Of a stretch of 34,116 bases of DNA, positions 22,944-33,000 are shown piece after piece. The DNA is from an uncultured Clostridia bacterium (GTDB taxonomy: Bacteria > Bacillota > Clostridia > Christensenellales > CAG-138), in assembly GCA_947166925.1 (NCBI GenBank), contig CAMVGD010000015.1, forward strand, positions 1-34,116, read 5' to 3'. The position numbers and the translations under genes were made by a program. Position 1 is the stretch's first letter. Every line of letters starts with the position of its first letter. Below the pieces are notes generated by a model. The model was not told the DNA's origin, did not search any database, and was given only the letters and a program-made list of their open reading frames with translations.

Positions 22944-23774
22944 TTACTGCTCAATGAGCATGAGATCCATCAGATACGATTTCTTTGGTGATGAGTTAAA
23001 GTTCCACACCAATGACGCTTTTGCACTTACCCTGCAGTTTCTTCTGTTCAGATCTTCCAATGCTTGCCATGCGCCTTCAATTCTGCCTGGTTCTTCCAAC
23101 CGCGCGCGTTCCAATCCGATGATGACCCCCTTCCCTGCCCAGCGGAAAAGTGTATCCGTTAGATCGCGATTCACTTCCCATGTTTTCTGTTGAACACAGT
23201 CGAACGCCGCCTGTTCAGAGATCGGGACATATCGCTGATAGACCTTTGCCATTTGAGGAAACATGGTCATAAGCTGAGAATGAACACCGCAACAGATCGC
23301 ATAATCCGCAACACCGGTTACTTTCGTTTGCACATCCGGCTGTCGCTCTGAAAACGCGGTATCAATACCATTCAGAAAGATTGACTCTATCCGAGATGGC
23401 GTGAGCTGTCCACAGGTTACTTCGCTCCGTATGATTGAAAGCATCTGATTTGCCAAAGCACGATATTGCTCGTCGGTAATGCCCAACAAGTCAATATGCT
23501 CAATCTGATTGTCTCGCATGCAAATGCTTTGCTTTGCAATACCTTTTCGAATCGCGTCAGTGTTTCGATCGATGAGTCTTAACTCGCTAAAGTGTCTGCT
23601 AAGCCTTCGAAGATTATAATCATTGCAAGCGCCCGCTCCAACGATACATGCGGTTGTACGGGAGTCGGTATGATCGATTATGAAGTCCGTAAGTTGCTCG
23701 CGGTAGCCTGCCCATTCTTCATATGCGTTTGGTATCACCTGCAAAGCAAGCAGGTCGTCATACAAGTTTCCCAT
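22944..23774 (-). CDS. Unrecognised protein with a SAM/Rossmann-like nucleotide-binding motif
   Basis: A 276-residue soluble protein. Residues 42-53 read ACIVGAGACNDY, a Gly-rich loop after a beta-strand, followed by an acidic residue at the end of the next strand (LRLIDR, D69). This is the layout of class I SAM-dependent methyltransferases. No catalytic methyltransferase motif (such as NPPY) is evident, so binding without catalysis is possible. Several Cys are scattered through the chain. The ATG at 23774 follows AGAGG; the ATG at 23801 lies in the -10 region and lacks a site. A promoter (23804-23832) and a terminator (22904-22929) bracket it, so it is an independent unit inside the transfer region. 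Function unknown. Confidence 0.65.
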   Translation of the reverse strand: MGNLYDDLLALQVIPNAYEEWAGYREQLTDFIIDHTDSRTTACIVGAGACNDYNLRRLSRHFSELRLIDRNTDAIRKGIAKQSICMRDNQIEHIDLLGITDEQYRALANQMLSIIRSEVTCGQLTPSRIESIFLNGIDTAFSERQPDVQTKVTGVADYAICCGVHSQLMTMFPQMAKVYQRYVPISEQAAFDCVQQKTWEVNRDLTDTLFRWAGKGVIIGLERARLEEPGRIEGAWQALEDLNRRNCRVSAKASLVWNFNSSPKKSYLMDLMLIEQ

Positions 23775-23803
23775 CTGAACCTCTGTCAAAAGAATCGGCA
23801 TCT

Positions 23804-23832
23804 ATACTACCATATCGATTCTCAAGAAGCAA
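23804..23832 (-). promoter_or_regulatory. Extended -10 promoter of the Rossmann-like gene
   Basis: On the minus strand TTGCTT (23832-23827), a 17-base spacer, then TGG-TAGTAT with the -10 at 23809-23804. It sits at and just beyond the end of the relaxase gene and would start transcription about 20-25 bases before the ATG. Confidence 0.5.
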
Positions 23833-23836
23833 GGCG

Positions 23837-25216
23837 TCAACGTGTTTCTTCCCATTCATTGCGTTCATCCAACTCAATCTCATCTCGCATCTGCTGTTCG
23901 ATCTTCGGTGAATCCGTCTGGATCTTTTCACACAGGCGCAGATCTTTCTGACATGCGCGGATCTCGGCATTGATTGAGGCGACCTTTTCATATACCTCGT
24001 TTCGTTCCGCCTTCAATGCTTCAAGATCTGTTCCGTCCAGTTTCTGCTCCGCTTCCAGATACCGTTTGTAGTCCTCCTCGATTCCTACAACACCCTGCGT
24101 ATACAGATCGGGGACGTCCGCTAAATGTTCAATTGTGGATAGTGCAGAATACAGTTCCCGACGACGTTTCTTTTTGCTGTTCCAGATGATCCGGCTCTTG
24201 TTGAGCGTTTCTACCGTTTCGTTTAGCTCTATAATCTTCGCTTGCAGTTGTTCCCTTGTGTCGATGTTGTTCCGATCAAGAAAAGCGGCTTGGGCTTTGT
24301 ACTGCTCAAACCGCTTTAGTTCCTTGTAATTCACCTTTGGGTATTGTGTTCGTTTGCCGTGCCCTATGATGCCGAGAACGTACATCCACGAAACGTACAG
24401 TGCGCGGAATCCGCGCTGCTTGCCGTATGGGACAAATGCTTTCTGCACTTTTGGCATAATGACCTCAAAGGTCGGATCGGACATGGCTCGGTCGATGAAA
24501 CTTTCGATTTCATTCTCCGTCCATGACTTACCATTTCGTTTGATGCGATAGGGGTGAGTGTAGCCGTCTGGTACGAATGACGGATAGGAACCGTGATGCC
24601 TGACCGTGTAGCCGTGATCCTCCATGAGGGCATAGAATCCGCCGAGATTCATGGCTTGCGACAGGCATTCTTCTACATCTTGATCGAACAGTTCGCGCAG
24701 GGTCAACAGCCCTGCTTCGTGCAGCTTCCATTCGGCGTAGGTAATACCTTTGCCGGAGGTTTCCATAACGACGGAAAGACTGTATTCCTTGCACAATCTA
24801 TCTGAGATCTTGCGTATCTGCTGATAGTACGATTGCGCCGTGCTATGGTATTTTCTACCGGTTTTGAAGCTGACCGAGTTCAGCGTTATGTGGTTATGGA
24901 TGTGTTCTTTATCCACATGAGTTCCGAGCACAACCTCATAGTCGGACAGATGCTCTTTGATAAAACGAATGCCGAGTTCGTGGGCAAGTTCCGGCGTGAT
25001 TTCACCCGGCGAAAAGCTCTGGATGATATGAAACGCTTGGATGCCGTCCGTTTTGTCGTACCGTTCTTTTGTTGCCTGCATCTGTTTTGCAGCATCTCTC
25101 GGATCGCAGTACTGACAATAAGTGAACACGGCATCGTCGGTTTTATCCGGGTTTTGAACATAGCGGATCAGCTTATCAAGCCGCATTCGCTTGGACAGAA
25201 TCTTCGTTATCGCCAT
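23837..25216 (-). CDS. MobP-like relaxase
   Basis: A 459-residue relaxase that nicks oriT and pilots the DNA strand. The N-terminal domain has the motif I segment KLIRYVQNPDKT (about 15-26), H63 in AFHIIQSF and the HUH motif EHIHNHITLNSV (H105, H107, H109). A downstream segment HSTAQSYYQQIRKISDRLC supports the VirD2/MobA type. The C-terminal third (about 310-455) is a long charged coiled coil. The ATG at 25216 has GGGAG 7 bases upstream; the ATG at 25228 has none. The start overlaps mobC by 10 bases. Confidence 0.9.
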   Translation of the reverse strand: MAITKILSKRMRLDKLIRYVQNPDKTDDAVFTYCQYCDPRDAAKQMQATKERYDKTDGIQAFHIIQSFSPGEITPELAHELGIRFIKEHLSDYEVVLGTHVDKEHIHNHITLNSVSFKTGRKYHSTAQSYYQQIRKISDRLCKEYSLSVVMETSGKGITYAEWKLHEAGLLTLRELFDQDVEECLSQAMNLGGFYALMEDHGYTVRHHGSYPSFVPDGYTHPYRIKRNGKSWTENEIESFIDRAMSDPTFEVIMPKVQKAFVPYGKQRGFRALYVSWMYVLGIIGHGKRTQYPKVNYKELKRFEQYKAQAAFLDRNNIDTREQLQAKIIELNETVETLNKSRIIWNSKKKRRRELYSALSTIEHLADVPDLYTQGVVGIEEDYKRYLEAEQKLDGTDLEALKAERNEVYEKVASINAEIRACQKDLRLCEKIQTDSPKIEQQMRDEIELDERNEWEETR

Positions 25217-25527
25217 GTTTTCTCCCATTCGCGCATGAGCCGCAACACTTGCTGATAAGTTCGCCTTGCTTCTTTGAGATCGCTGTTCGAGACGTTCCCA
25301 GTAGTGTTCGCCTTTCTGACAAGCTGATTAAAGTTGACGCCGATCCGGTCGATTGCATCTGTCAGCGATAGAAAGTCCGCGTTGGGACGTTCTTGAATCG
25401 GACAGTTCAAGACCATTTTTCGGATCAGTCCGGCACGGGACAAACCGGCTCGTTTGCATAGGTCATCGAACCTTTGACCTTCCTCTTGGTTCAGCATTAT
25501 ATGAATATCTACATTTCTTTTCCGCAA
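25207..25527 (-). CDS. mobC: MobC-family relaxosome protein
   Basis: A 106-residue small accessory of the relaxase. The N-terminal part (RKRNVDIHIMLNQEEGQRFDDLCKRAG) looks like a ribbon-helix-helix DNA-binding fold. The C-terminal part (LSLTDAIDRIGVNFNQLVRKANTTG) carries the GVNFNQ signature of MobC. The start is TTG at 25527 with CGGAGGTGA 7 bases upstream; the earlier ATG adds a non-conserved extension. It is the first gene after the candidate oriT and would bind there to help melt DNA. Confidence 0.88.
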   Translation of the reverse strand: MRKRNVDIHIMLNQEEGQRFDDLCKRAGLSRAGLIRKMVLNCPIQERPNADFLSLTDAIDRIGVNFNQLVRKANTTGNVSNSDLKEARRTYQQVLRLMREWEKTWR

Positions 25528-25757
25528 TCGTTCACCTCCGATCTGATTCGTTTTGTTATGAAAAGTCATAAGCACCGCCGTAGGCAAACTCCCGCTTTGC
25601 GGCATATGGGTATTAGGGCAGAGCCCTAACAAGCGGCGTTTGTGGATACAAAGGCGATGCTTGCAAGGACAGCGGCAGAGCCGTTCTGTCCTTTGTTTCG
25701 TAGTTCCAGCCCAGATCCGCAGATGCGAGGCTGAATCAATGAGATATGATATCGTAG
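25528..25757. other. Candidate origin of transfer (oriT)
   Basis: The non-coding stretch upstream of mobC holds several inverted repeats: 25613-25619/25623-25629 (7 bp, 3-base loop), 25592-25595/25599-25602, and a longer hairpin 25665-25675/25681-25693 with a 2-base bulge. Position next to mobC and relaxase and the dense repeats are typical of an oriT. The nick site cannot be placed from sequence alone. Confidence 0.5.
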
Positions 25758-25786
25758 TTGCATTTTCCGATTTCACCGGTTATACT
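25758..25786 (+). promoter_or_regulatory. Plus-strand promoter beside oriT
   Basis: TTGCAT (25758-25763), a 17-base spacer and TATACT (25781-25786). It lies 20 bases before the ATG of the small plus-strand gene, with an AAAGGAG ribosome-binding site in between. Confidence 0.6.
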
Positions 25787-25805
25787 GGAAAGCTGAAAGG
25801 AGTGG

Positions 25806-26009
25806 ATGAAAATGAAACAATTTGTCCCGCGAGACAAGATGAGCAAACGTCGGCGCAAGATGTTGGACGCAGAAAAACGAACGCTTTGGCAAGTCAATCC
25901 GACCACGAAAGTCATTCAAAGCAAGAAGGTTTACGACCGTAAGAAACAGCCTCGGAACTACGAACCGTATGATTTCCGAGGCTGTTTTTATTTGCCTCAA
26001 GCCATGTAA
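25806..26009 (+). CDS. Small basic plus-strand protein beside oriT (67 aa)
   Basis: Sixty-seven residues, strongly basic in the first two thirds: MKMKQFVPRDKMSKRRRKML, then KRTLWQVNPTTKVIQSKKVY and RKKQPRNYEPYD. The FVPRDKMSKR... LDAEKR..W..NP...... K.YDRKK pattern resembles a small unnamed protein that I remember from other Clostridia ICEs. It is the only plus-strand gene in the transfer region, with its own promoter and AAAGGAG site; the ATG at 25812 is an alternative start. An intrinsic terminator (25947-25993) lies inside its last third, so much of the mRNA may be cut short. Nucleic-acid binding is plausible from charge alone. Confidence 0.7.
   Translation: MKMKQFVPRDKMSKRRRKMLDAEKRTLWQVNPTTKVIQSKKVYDRKKQPRNYEPYDFRGCFYLPQAM
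25947..25993 (+). terminator. Intrinsic terminator inside the small plus-strand ORF
   Basis: Exact 10-bp arms 25947-25956 and 25975-25984 with an 18-base loop, followed by TTTTTATTT (25985-25993). The stop codon at 26007 lies beyond the T-run, so termination here would remove the last codons from the message. Confidence 0.7.
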
Positions 26010-26020
26010 AGAAACGTCGT

Positions 26021-26998
26021 TTACCGCTCCGATTCCGGATCGTTCTTCTCCTTATGGCTCTCTTTGTACTGCTCCTGCCGGTGCATGAGATCCTCGTTGA
26101 AGTCCTTTCCGAAGGTCGGGGTGTGATCGTACACCTTGTAGGAATCCTTCAACAGATCCTTGATGTTCTCCGCCGCATTGCGTCCCTGCTCGTCGTTGTC
26201 CAAGCCGAGATTGATATACTCAATCTCCGGATGGTCGATGAGGTATCGCTGCAGTGCAACGGGGGAGCACCCACCGAGCGAAACGCGGTGCGCCGGATAC
26301 TGCTTCTTGCTGTAGCTGCACAGCGTCATGTGCGAAAGCAGGTCAATCGCGCTCTCGAATACCCAAACCGATTTGCAATTCTCGCCTGCGGGGATCGAAA
26401 ACGCATATGCCTTGTTGCTGCCCGGCGCGTCGTGCTTGCCTTCATTGAAGCAGGCGCGGGTACAGGCATACTTCGGTTCGCCGTCCCTGTCCTTGCCGAC
26501 GAACACCACCTGTGCCGGACATTTCTTCTCTGCGCGTTCGCCGTTTTCATCCGTGTAGGCAAAGGAATTGGTCTGGTAGATCAGACCTTCCTTCATGTAC
26601 TGAGAAATGATCTTTGGCGAGATCCCGCGCTGGCAAAGGTAGGCATACGCCGCCTTGCTGTTCTCGCTCGGCGTTGGGAGTTCAAACGGTTCCGGTTCCT
26701 TTGCGGAAATTTCGGACGCCTTTGGCAGAGGCCGTTCATTGATATCCTTTTCACCGAGCAGCGTCTGCATGGCTTCGACAAAGCCACAGCCCTCGTACTG
26801 CATGAGAAAAGAGATGGTTTTGCCGCCGAGCTGGTGGCTGAACCAGTACCAGTGGTTGTCCTTGAGGTACAGGCTGTCATGCTCTTTCATTCTGTATTGA
26901 TTGCCTTCGCGCTCCAGTTCGTAGCCGCGGGACTGCGCGTAAGCAACGAGGTCGATGCTGTCAGCAGCGTCGATCTGCTCCTGTGTGTATCGCTTCAT
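26021..26998 (-). CDS. DUF3991/TOPRIM-domain protein (primase-like)
   Basis: A 325-residue protein of the kind found in most Clostridia ICEs. The N-terminal part (IDLVAYAQSRGYELEREGNQYRMKEHDSL, then WYWFSHQLGGKTISFLM) resembles a CHC2-like zinc-finger primase module without the cysteines. DUF3991 follows (about 115-190), then a TOPRIM fold (about 205-300) with VWVFESAIDLLSHM and INLGLDNDEQGRNAAENI, carrying acidic Glu and DxD-like residues that bind metal. It may prime or process DNA after transfer. The ATG at 26998 has AAGGAG upstream. It follows the helicase protein by 10 bases. Confidence 0.88.
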   Translation of the reverse strand: MKRYTQEQIDAADSIDLVAYAQSRGYELEREGNQYRMKEHDSLYLKDNHWYWFSHQLGGKTISFLMQYEGCGFVEAMQTLLGEKDINERPLPKASEISAKEPEPFELPTPSENSKAAYAYLCQRGISPKIISQYMKEGLIYQTNSFAYTDENGERAEKKCPAQVVFVGKDRDGEPKYACTRACFNEGKHDAPGSNKAYAFSIPAGENCKSVWVFESAIDLLSHMTLCSYSKKQYPAHRVSLGGCSPVALQRYLIDHPEIEYINLGLDNDEQGRNAAENIKDLLKDSYKVYDHTPTFGKDFNEDLMHRQEQYKESHKEKNDPESER

Positions 26999-27008
26999 AT
27001 AGTTCTCC

Positions 27009-30000
27009 TTATCTTTCATATTCGTCGTTTGACCGATCCGGAGAATCCTCCTCACGGTCTTCGTCTTCCTCGCCGATCGTATCGCTTTCGTGCTTGTCGA
27101 GATTCAGCAGCGCGTCCAACTCGGTCAACCGATCGGTCTTCTCGCGGAGCTCATCTTCCTGCGGGAACGGCTTTTCCAGTTCTTCTTTGAGATTCCGTTC
27201 CTGATCGTGCAGCTCGGACAGCGTTCGCTCATATCCCTGCTTTCGGGCAGGAATCGAAGCAAGCGCATTGTCCATTCGGGTGATATTGCCGTACACGTCT
27301 TCGCCGAGGTCGATCCGGTAGGAGAGCGTTCCCTCCATTCGCATCTTAAAGGTCTTGGAAAAGGAATCGTAGGAGAGGAAAAGATCGAAGCCCATATAGG
27401 TTCCGATCTTGGATTCCGTTGCGGAGGTCTTTGCCATGCATGCGGCAAGGATCGCAACACCGGCGTCCTTCTTCTCGTCTGCTCCGTAGGTCGTACCGGA
27501 CACGGTCATGCCTGCGAAGCCGTCTACCTTGTGCTGCGTGTACAGTTCCATATCCGCTTCGCACCCGGCTATGTTTTCCTCGGTTAACCGAATATCGTGC
27601 GGCACTTTTTTCAGGAGCCGATCCTCCAACGAGTAGCGCATGGAAAGATAGTTGGATTTTAAAAGCTTCAGTTTGGATACCTGCACCTCTAAATCCATCT
27701 TCTCTTTGATATGCGGATTGCCTGTAGCAAGGGCTTTGACCTCGGCATACGTCAATGCCGTCTCGTCAACATCCTCGCAGGCGCGGGCAGGGGTTTTGCT
27801 CGTCATGATCTGCCCGATAAACTTCTGCTTTGCCTCGATCGTTTGCCACATATAGCTGTCAAACGTGTTCTCGGTGACATAGCGGAAGATCTCTACCTTC
27901 GGATTGTCATTGCCTTGCCGCAGGATGCGTCCTTCACGCTGGGCTATATCTGCCGGTCGCCACGGAATATCCAGATGGTGCAGAGCGATCAAGCGTTTCT
28001 GCACATTGGTTCCAGCGCCCATTTTAGCGGTACTGCCGAGCAGGATTCTGACCTTGCCCGCGCGGACATTGCCGAACAGTTCGGCTTTCTTCGTTTCGGT
28101 GTTCGCTTCATGGATGAATGCGATCTCTTCCTCCGGAACACCGTGTTCGATCAGCTTCATGCGTAGATCGTCATACACGTTGAATTTACCGTCGTTGTGC
28201 GGGGTGGAGAGATCGCAGAACACCAACTGCGCGGATCGCTGCTCGGAGGATTCAAGCCATATCCGGTAGATATTGTCCAGACAGGCGTTGACCTTACTGG
28301 TATCTTCATCCGGGAGCATGGGGTTATTGAGTCGCTGATCCAATGCGAGCTTTCGTCCATCGTTGGTGATCTTCAGCATATTGTCCTCATACGGTTTGAC
28401 AATGCCTTTTCGCACGTTCTCGGCACGTTCGGCAAAGGATGCCACCATCTCGCGCTGAAAGTCGCTCGGTTTGATTACCTCGTTGTGGTACTCCGCTTCC
28501 GGTACGGGAAGCTGCAGCATATCTGCCGTCTGCACATCTGCAATATCCTTGAACATGGAAACGAGCTCCGGAAGATTGAAGAACCGTGCAAACCGCGTCT
28601 TCGCCCGGTAGCCTGTTCCTTCCGGGGCAAGTTCGATCGCCGTAACCGTTTCGCCGAACGTGGATGCCCACGCATCAAAGTGCTGCAAATGTGCATCCTT
28701 CAAACGGTTGTACTGGAGATACCGCTGCATGGTGTACATCTCGGTCATGCTGTTACTGATCGGCGTACCCGTGGCGAAAACGACGCCGTGACTGTCGGTG
28801 ATCTCGTCAAGATAGCGGCATTTCATGTAGAGGTCGCTTGATTTCTGTGCTTCGGTCTGAGAGATGCCCGCGACGTTACGCATCTTGGTGTACAGATACA
28901 GGTTCTTGTAGTAGTGCGCTTCGTCGATAAACAGCCGATCGACACCGAGCTCCTCAAAGGTTACAACATCGTCCTTGCGTTCCCGATCATTCAGCCGCTG
29001 CAGCTTTGTTTCCAGACCGCGCTTGGTCTTCTCCAACTGCTTGATCGACAGATAGTTCCCGTTCTCGGCTTCAAGGGCTTCGATCCCAAACGTGATCTCC
29101 TCGATCTGTTCCTCAATCATCCGCTTCTGCCGTTCCAGTGACAGTGGGATCTTCTCGAACTGTGAGTGCCCTATAATGACGGCATCATAATCGCCGGTCG
29201 CAATCCGGCTGCAGAAGCGTCTGCGGTTCTGCTTCTCAAAGTCCTTCTTTGTCGCAACGAGAATGTTTGCGGAAGGGTATAGCTGCAGAAACTCGCTTGC
29301 CCACTGCTCCGTCAGATGGTTCGGAACGACGAACAGGGACTTGTGGCAAAGTCCAAGCCGTTTCAGTTCCATTGCCGCAGCGGTCATTTCGAAGGTCTTG
29401 CCCGCGCCGACAACATGCGCAAGCAGGGTGTTCCCGCCGTACAGGACACGCGCGATCGCGTTCACTTGGTGCGGCCGCAGCGTGATTTCCGGGTTCATGC
29501 CGGGGAACACAAGATGATTGCCGTCGTACTCCCGCGGACGGGTACTGTTGAATCGTTCGTTGTACATGGTCACAAGACGATCCCGGCGCTGCGGATCTTT
29601 CCAGAGCCAATCGCGGAACGCTTCCTGCAGCAGTGTTTGCTTCTGCTGTGCAAGGATCGTCTGCTTCATGTTCAGCACACGCTTTTCACGCCCGTCATCA
29701 TCTGTGACGGTATCGTAGATGCGGACGTCTTTGAGATTCAAGCTATCCTCAATGATCTCGTATGCATTGATTCGATTTGTACCGTAGGTGACGTTTGCAG
29801 TGACATTACCGTAGTCGAGATTCTTTCCTTCGATTCGCCATTCACCGGTGATATCGAAGTAATGCACCTGTACATACCGCTGCGCGCGCCAACCGGGCTG
29901 CAGCGTTTCAAAGATGAACGCCTTGACGTCCTCCTCCGGAATCCATGTCGCACCGAGACGTACATTGATCTCGGATGCGTCCAGATCCTTCGGCTGCACC

Positions 30001-33000
30001 TTTTCCAATGCAGCAATTGATACGGAAAGCGCACCAGCTTCTTCCGCCTTGCCTGCAGTTCGCAGTTTCTCTTGTACCGTGCGAAACGTGTTCAGCTTGC
30101 TTCGCACATTGCCGGATAAAAAAGCATCCGCTGTCACCAGCGGAAACGCTTTCAGATCGAAAGTATCAGGATTGTAGAAGCCCTCGTAGTAAGTCCCGAT
30201 GTCCCGAAAGACCAGTCCCGTGAGTTCGGCTTCGAGTGCATCTTCGCTCTTTCCGGTCAACCCTGCCATATACGGAAGATCGACCTTTGCCTTTTCGGAG
30301 AGAGAAACGGTCAGCGCTTCGGCAGCGGTGTCCACATGGGTGATTTCAGTGTACTGGCGAACGGTGCGCTTATAGAACATATCCGCTTTCCGTTCCAGCT
30401 TTCCATTCTCATCGAGCACCTCAAGTGAGCAGAGCAACGGGTACGAGGAATCGTCCGAGAACGCCATGCTGTTTCCGCGGCTGTTGAGCAAACCGTACTT
30501 TGCGGTATAGGCGTCGTAGAGGGTGCTCAGTTCTGCCTGTGTTTCTGCAATCGCGACGTCCGAATAGTCGTTCAACTGCCGGTCGATCAGTTTGTGCGCA
30601 CAATCGCGGATAGCAATCATGCCCTTGATCCGGTTCTGTGCGGTCAGCGAAACCTCGATCTTGGACATGATCGAGTTCTCACGGAAATAGATCTCACCGT
30701 CCACGAGCGTAAAGGAAAAGTTCCGCACATCGGGATTGGCGGGAAGCGTTGCTTTCGCTGTTCCTTCCAGATCTTCCTCTTGTTCGATTGCGACGATTTC
30801 GCCGTGAATATTGGCGATCGCATCCCGGAGCTGTTCGTTTAGATCGGCGCCTTCGATCGGCTTCACGGTCTGTCCCATGCCGAAGCGCGTGCTTTCCTCG
30901 GTCAGTTCGCCGAGGATCATGTCCGGGTTCTTCAGAAAATACTCGTTGATCGGATAGCCCAGCTCGGACTTGCCGATGTGCAGCCAGTCCTCATCGATCT
31001 CGATCGGATGATCGCGCTTCTGCAGAAAGAGGATGTCTGCAACGACGTCCGTTCCCGCATTGGCGCGAAACGCATTGTTCGGAAGCCGAATCGCGCCGAG
31101 CAGTTCAGCCCGCTGCGCGATATATTTCCGTACCGAAGGATTCGCTTTATCCATCGTACCGCTGGAGGTAATGAACGCGACAACGCCGCCTGGACGAACC
31201 TTGTCCAAGGCTTTAGCGAAGAAGTAGTCATGGACTAGGAAATGGTTCTTGTCATACCGCTTGTCGGCAAGGCTGTAGTCGCCGAAGGGGACGTTGCCGA
31301 TCGCGACATCAAAAAAGCTGTCCGGGAACGGAGTCGATTCAAAGCCGTCGATCCGGATATCCGCGTTCTGGTAGAGTTGTCGCGCAATACGACCGGTCAG
31401 ATCGTCCAGTTCAACGCCATAGAGCTTGCTGTTTCTCATGTGCTCCGGCAGCATACCGAAGAAATTGCCGATTCCGCATGACGGCTCCAGAATATTGCCC
31501 GTTTGAAAGCCCATATTGCCGATCGCTTCATACATGGCACGGATGACAACCGGAGAGGTATAGTGCGCGTTCAATGTGGAAGCCCGCGCCGATTCGTATT
31601 CCCGATCCGTCAGCAGTTCTTTGAGCTCTGCATATTCGCTTTGCCACTGCTCTTTGGAATCGTCGAACGCATCCGGCAGTCCGCCCCAGCCGACATATTG
31701 CGACAGAACGGCTTGTTCCTCCGACGTCGCAAGACGGTTCTCGGCTTCGATCGCTTTCAGCGTTCGGATCGCCGCGACGTTTCTCTGAAACTTTGTCTTT
31801 GCGCCGCCTTCTCCCAAATGATCGTCCGTAATTCGAAAGTCGATTCGCTTGTTCACAACTGGCGCTTCTTGCGTCGGCTGTGGCTCCGGCTCTTGGAACT
31901 CGCGCTCCCATGACGGGCGCAGATCAATGACAATGCTGTGCAGCTTGACCGGTTCTTCCTGTGGCGCGGCTACTTCAGATTGTTCCACCGTGGCAGGCGG
32001 AAACTCCGTCATTTGGGGTTCCTCTTGCGCCGGTTCTTGGGACTGCTGTTCCGGAGGAATAAACATTGCGTTTCGCTGATCTTCATTCAACAGCCGTTCA
32101 AAATTCTCTTTGTTTTCAGTACGGAAGATCGGATAGCGGATCGTCGGATCGATCAGTTCGACGTGCATGGATGTCACATTTGTGATCCGGAACTCCGTGC
32201 CATCGAGATAGACGGTATCGTCCACGGCATACGGGCGATAGAGGACGGAAGAAGGTCCTTCCAAATCATCCGGCAGCAGTTCATCTTCCGGAATTATGTC
32301 TTCCGCAGGGGAAGGGATGGGCTCCCGCTTCTCTCTAAACAGAGAGAACTCGCCCTTGCGATATGCAGTCAGATTCTCTACGGCATGGTGTCGATCCTCA
32401 TACCCGCGATCGGTAGAAAGCGTATTTGCTTCCAACGAAACGAGTGTTTCAAGGATCGCTTGTACACGGGTTGGATCCGTCAACTGATTCTGAACAGTCT
32501 CGACGCTTTCCCAGTAATCCGAAATCGCGTTCTGACGGAATGGGCGCTCATATTCCTGCGGGGCATCCGTAAAGGCATTGACAATGGATCGTGCAATCTG
32601 CTTCTGCTCATATGCAGACATCTGTGACCGATCCGCATCTGAAAGATATCGGTTCTGTTCGATCAGCGTTTCTATCCGTTTTCGTACCTTTGTCCAGTTC
32701 CATTCAATCTTGGCATACGGTGCGGATATGCTGCCGTGGCTGAACACCATGCCGCCGCTGTCATATGAGAGATTATCGTTTCCGCCATGTGAACCGGAAG
32801 TTCCATGCATTTCTTTGAGAAAGGATTCGCGTTCCTTGCTGTCCGGGTGCGCAAGAAAGAACGAATAGACGGAAAGGCGCTGCTCGCTGCCGCTGTCCGA
32901 TTCATAGCCGCGCAGAACGCGGTCGATCTCGTCCATGGAGATAAACCGTGACAACTGCGGGTTATATTCCTCTGCCACGGTGAAATGCAACGGCTCACGC

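Noticed and set aside
26054-27190. 378-codon plus-strand frame opposite the TOPRIM protein
   Set aside because: It is a shadow of the TOPRIM and helicase genes, with a hydrophobic composition typical of reversed coding DNA.
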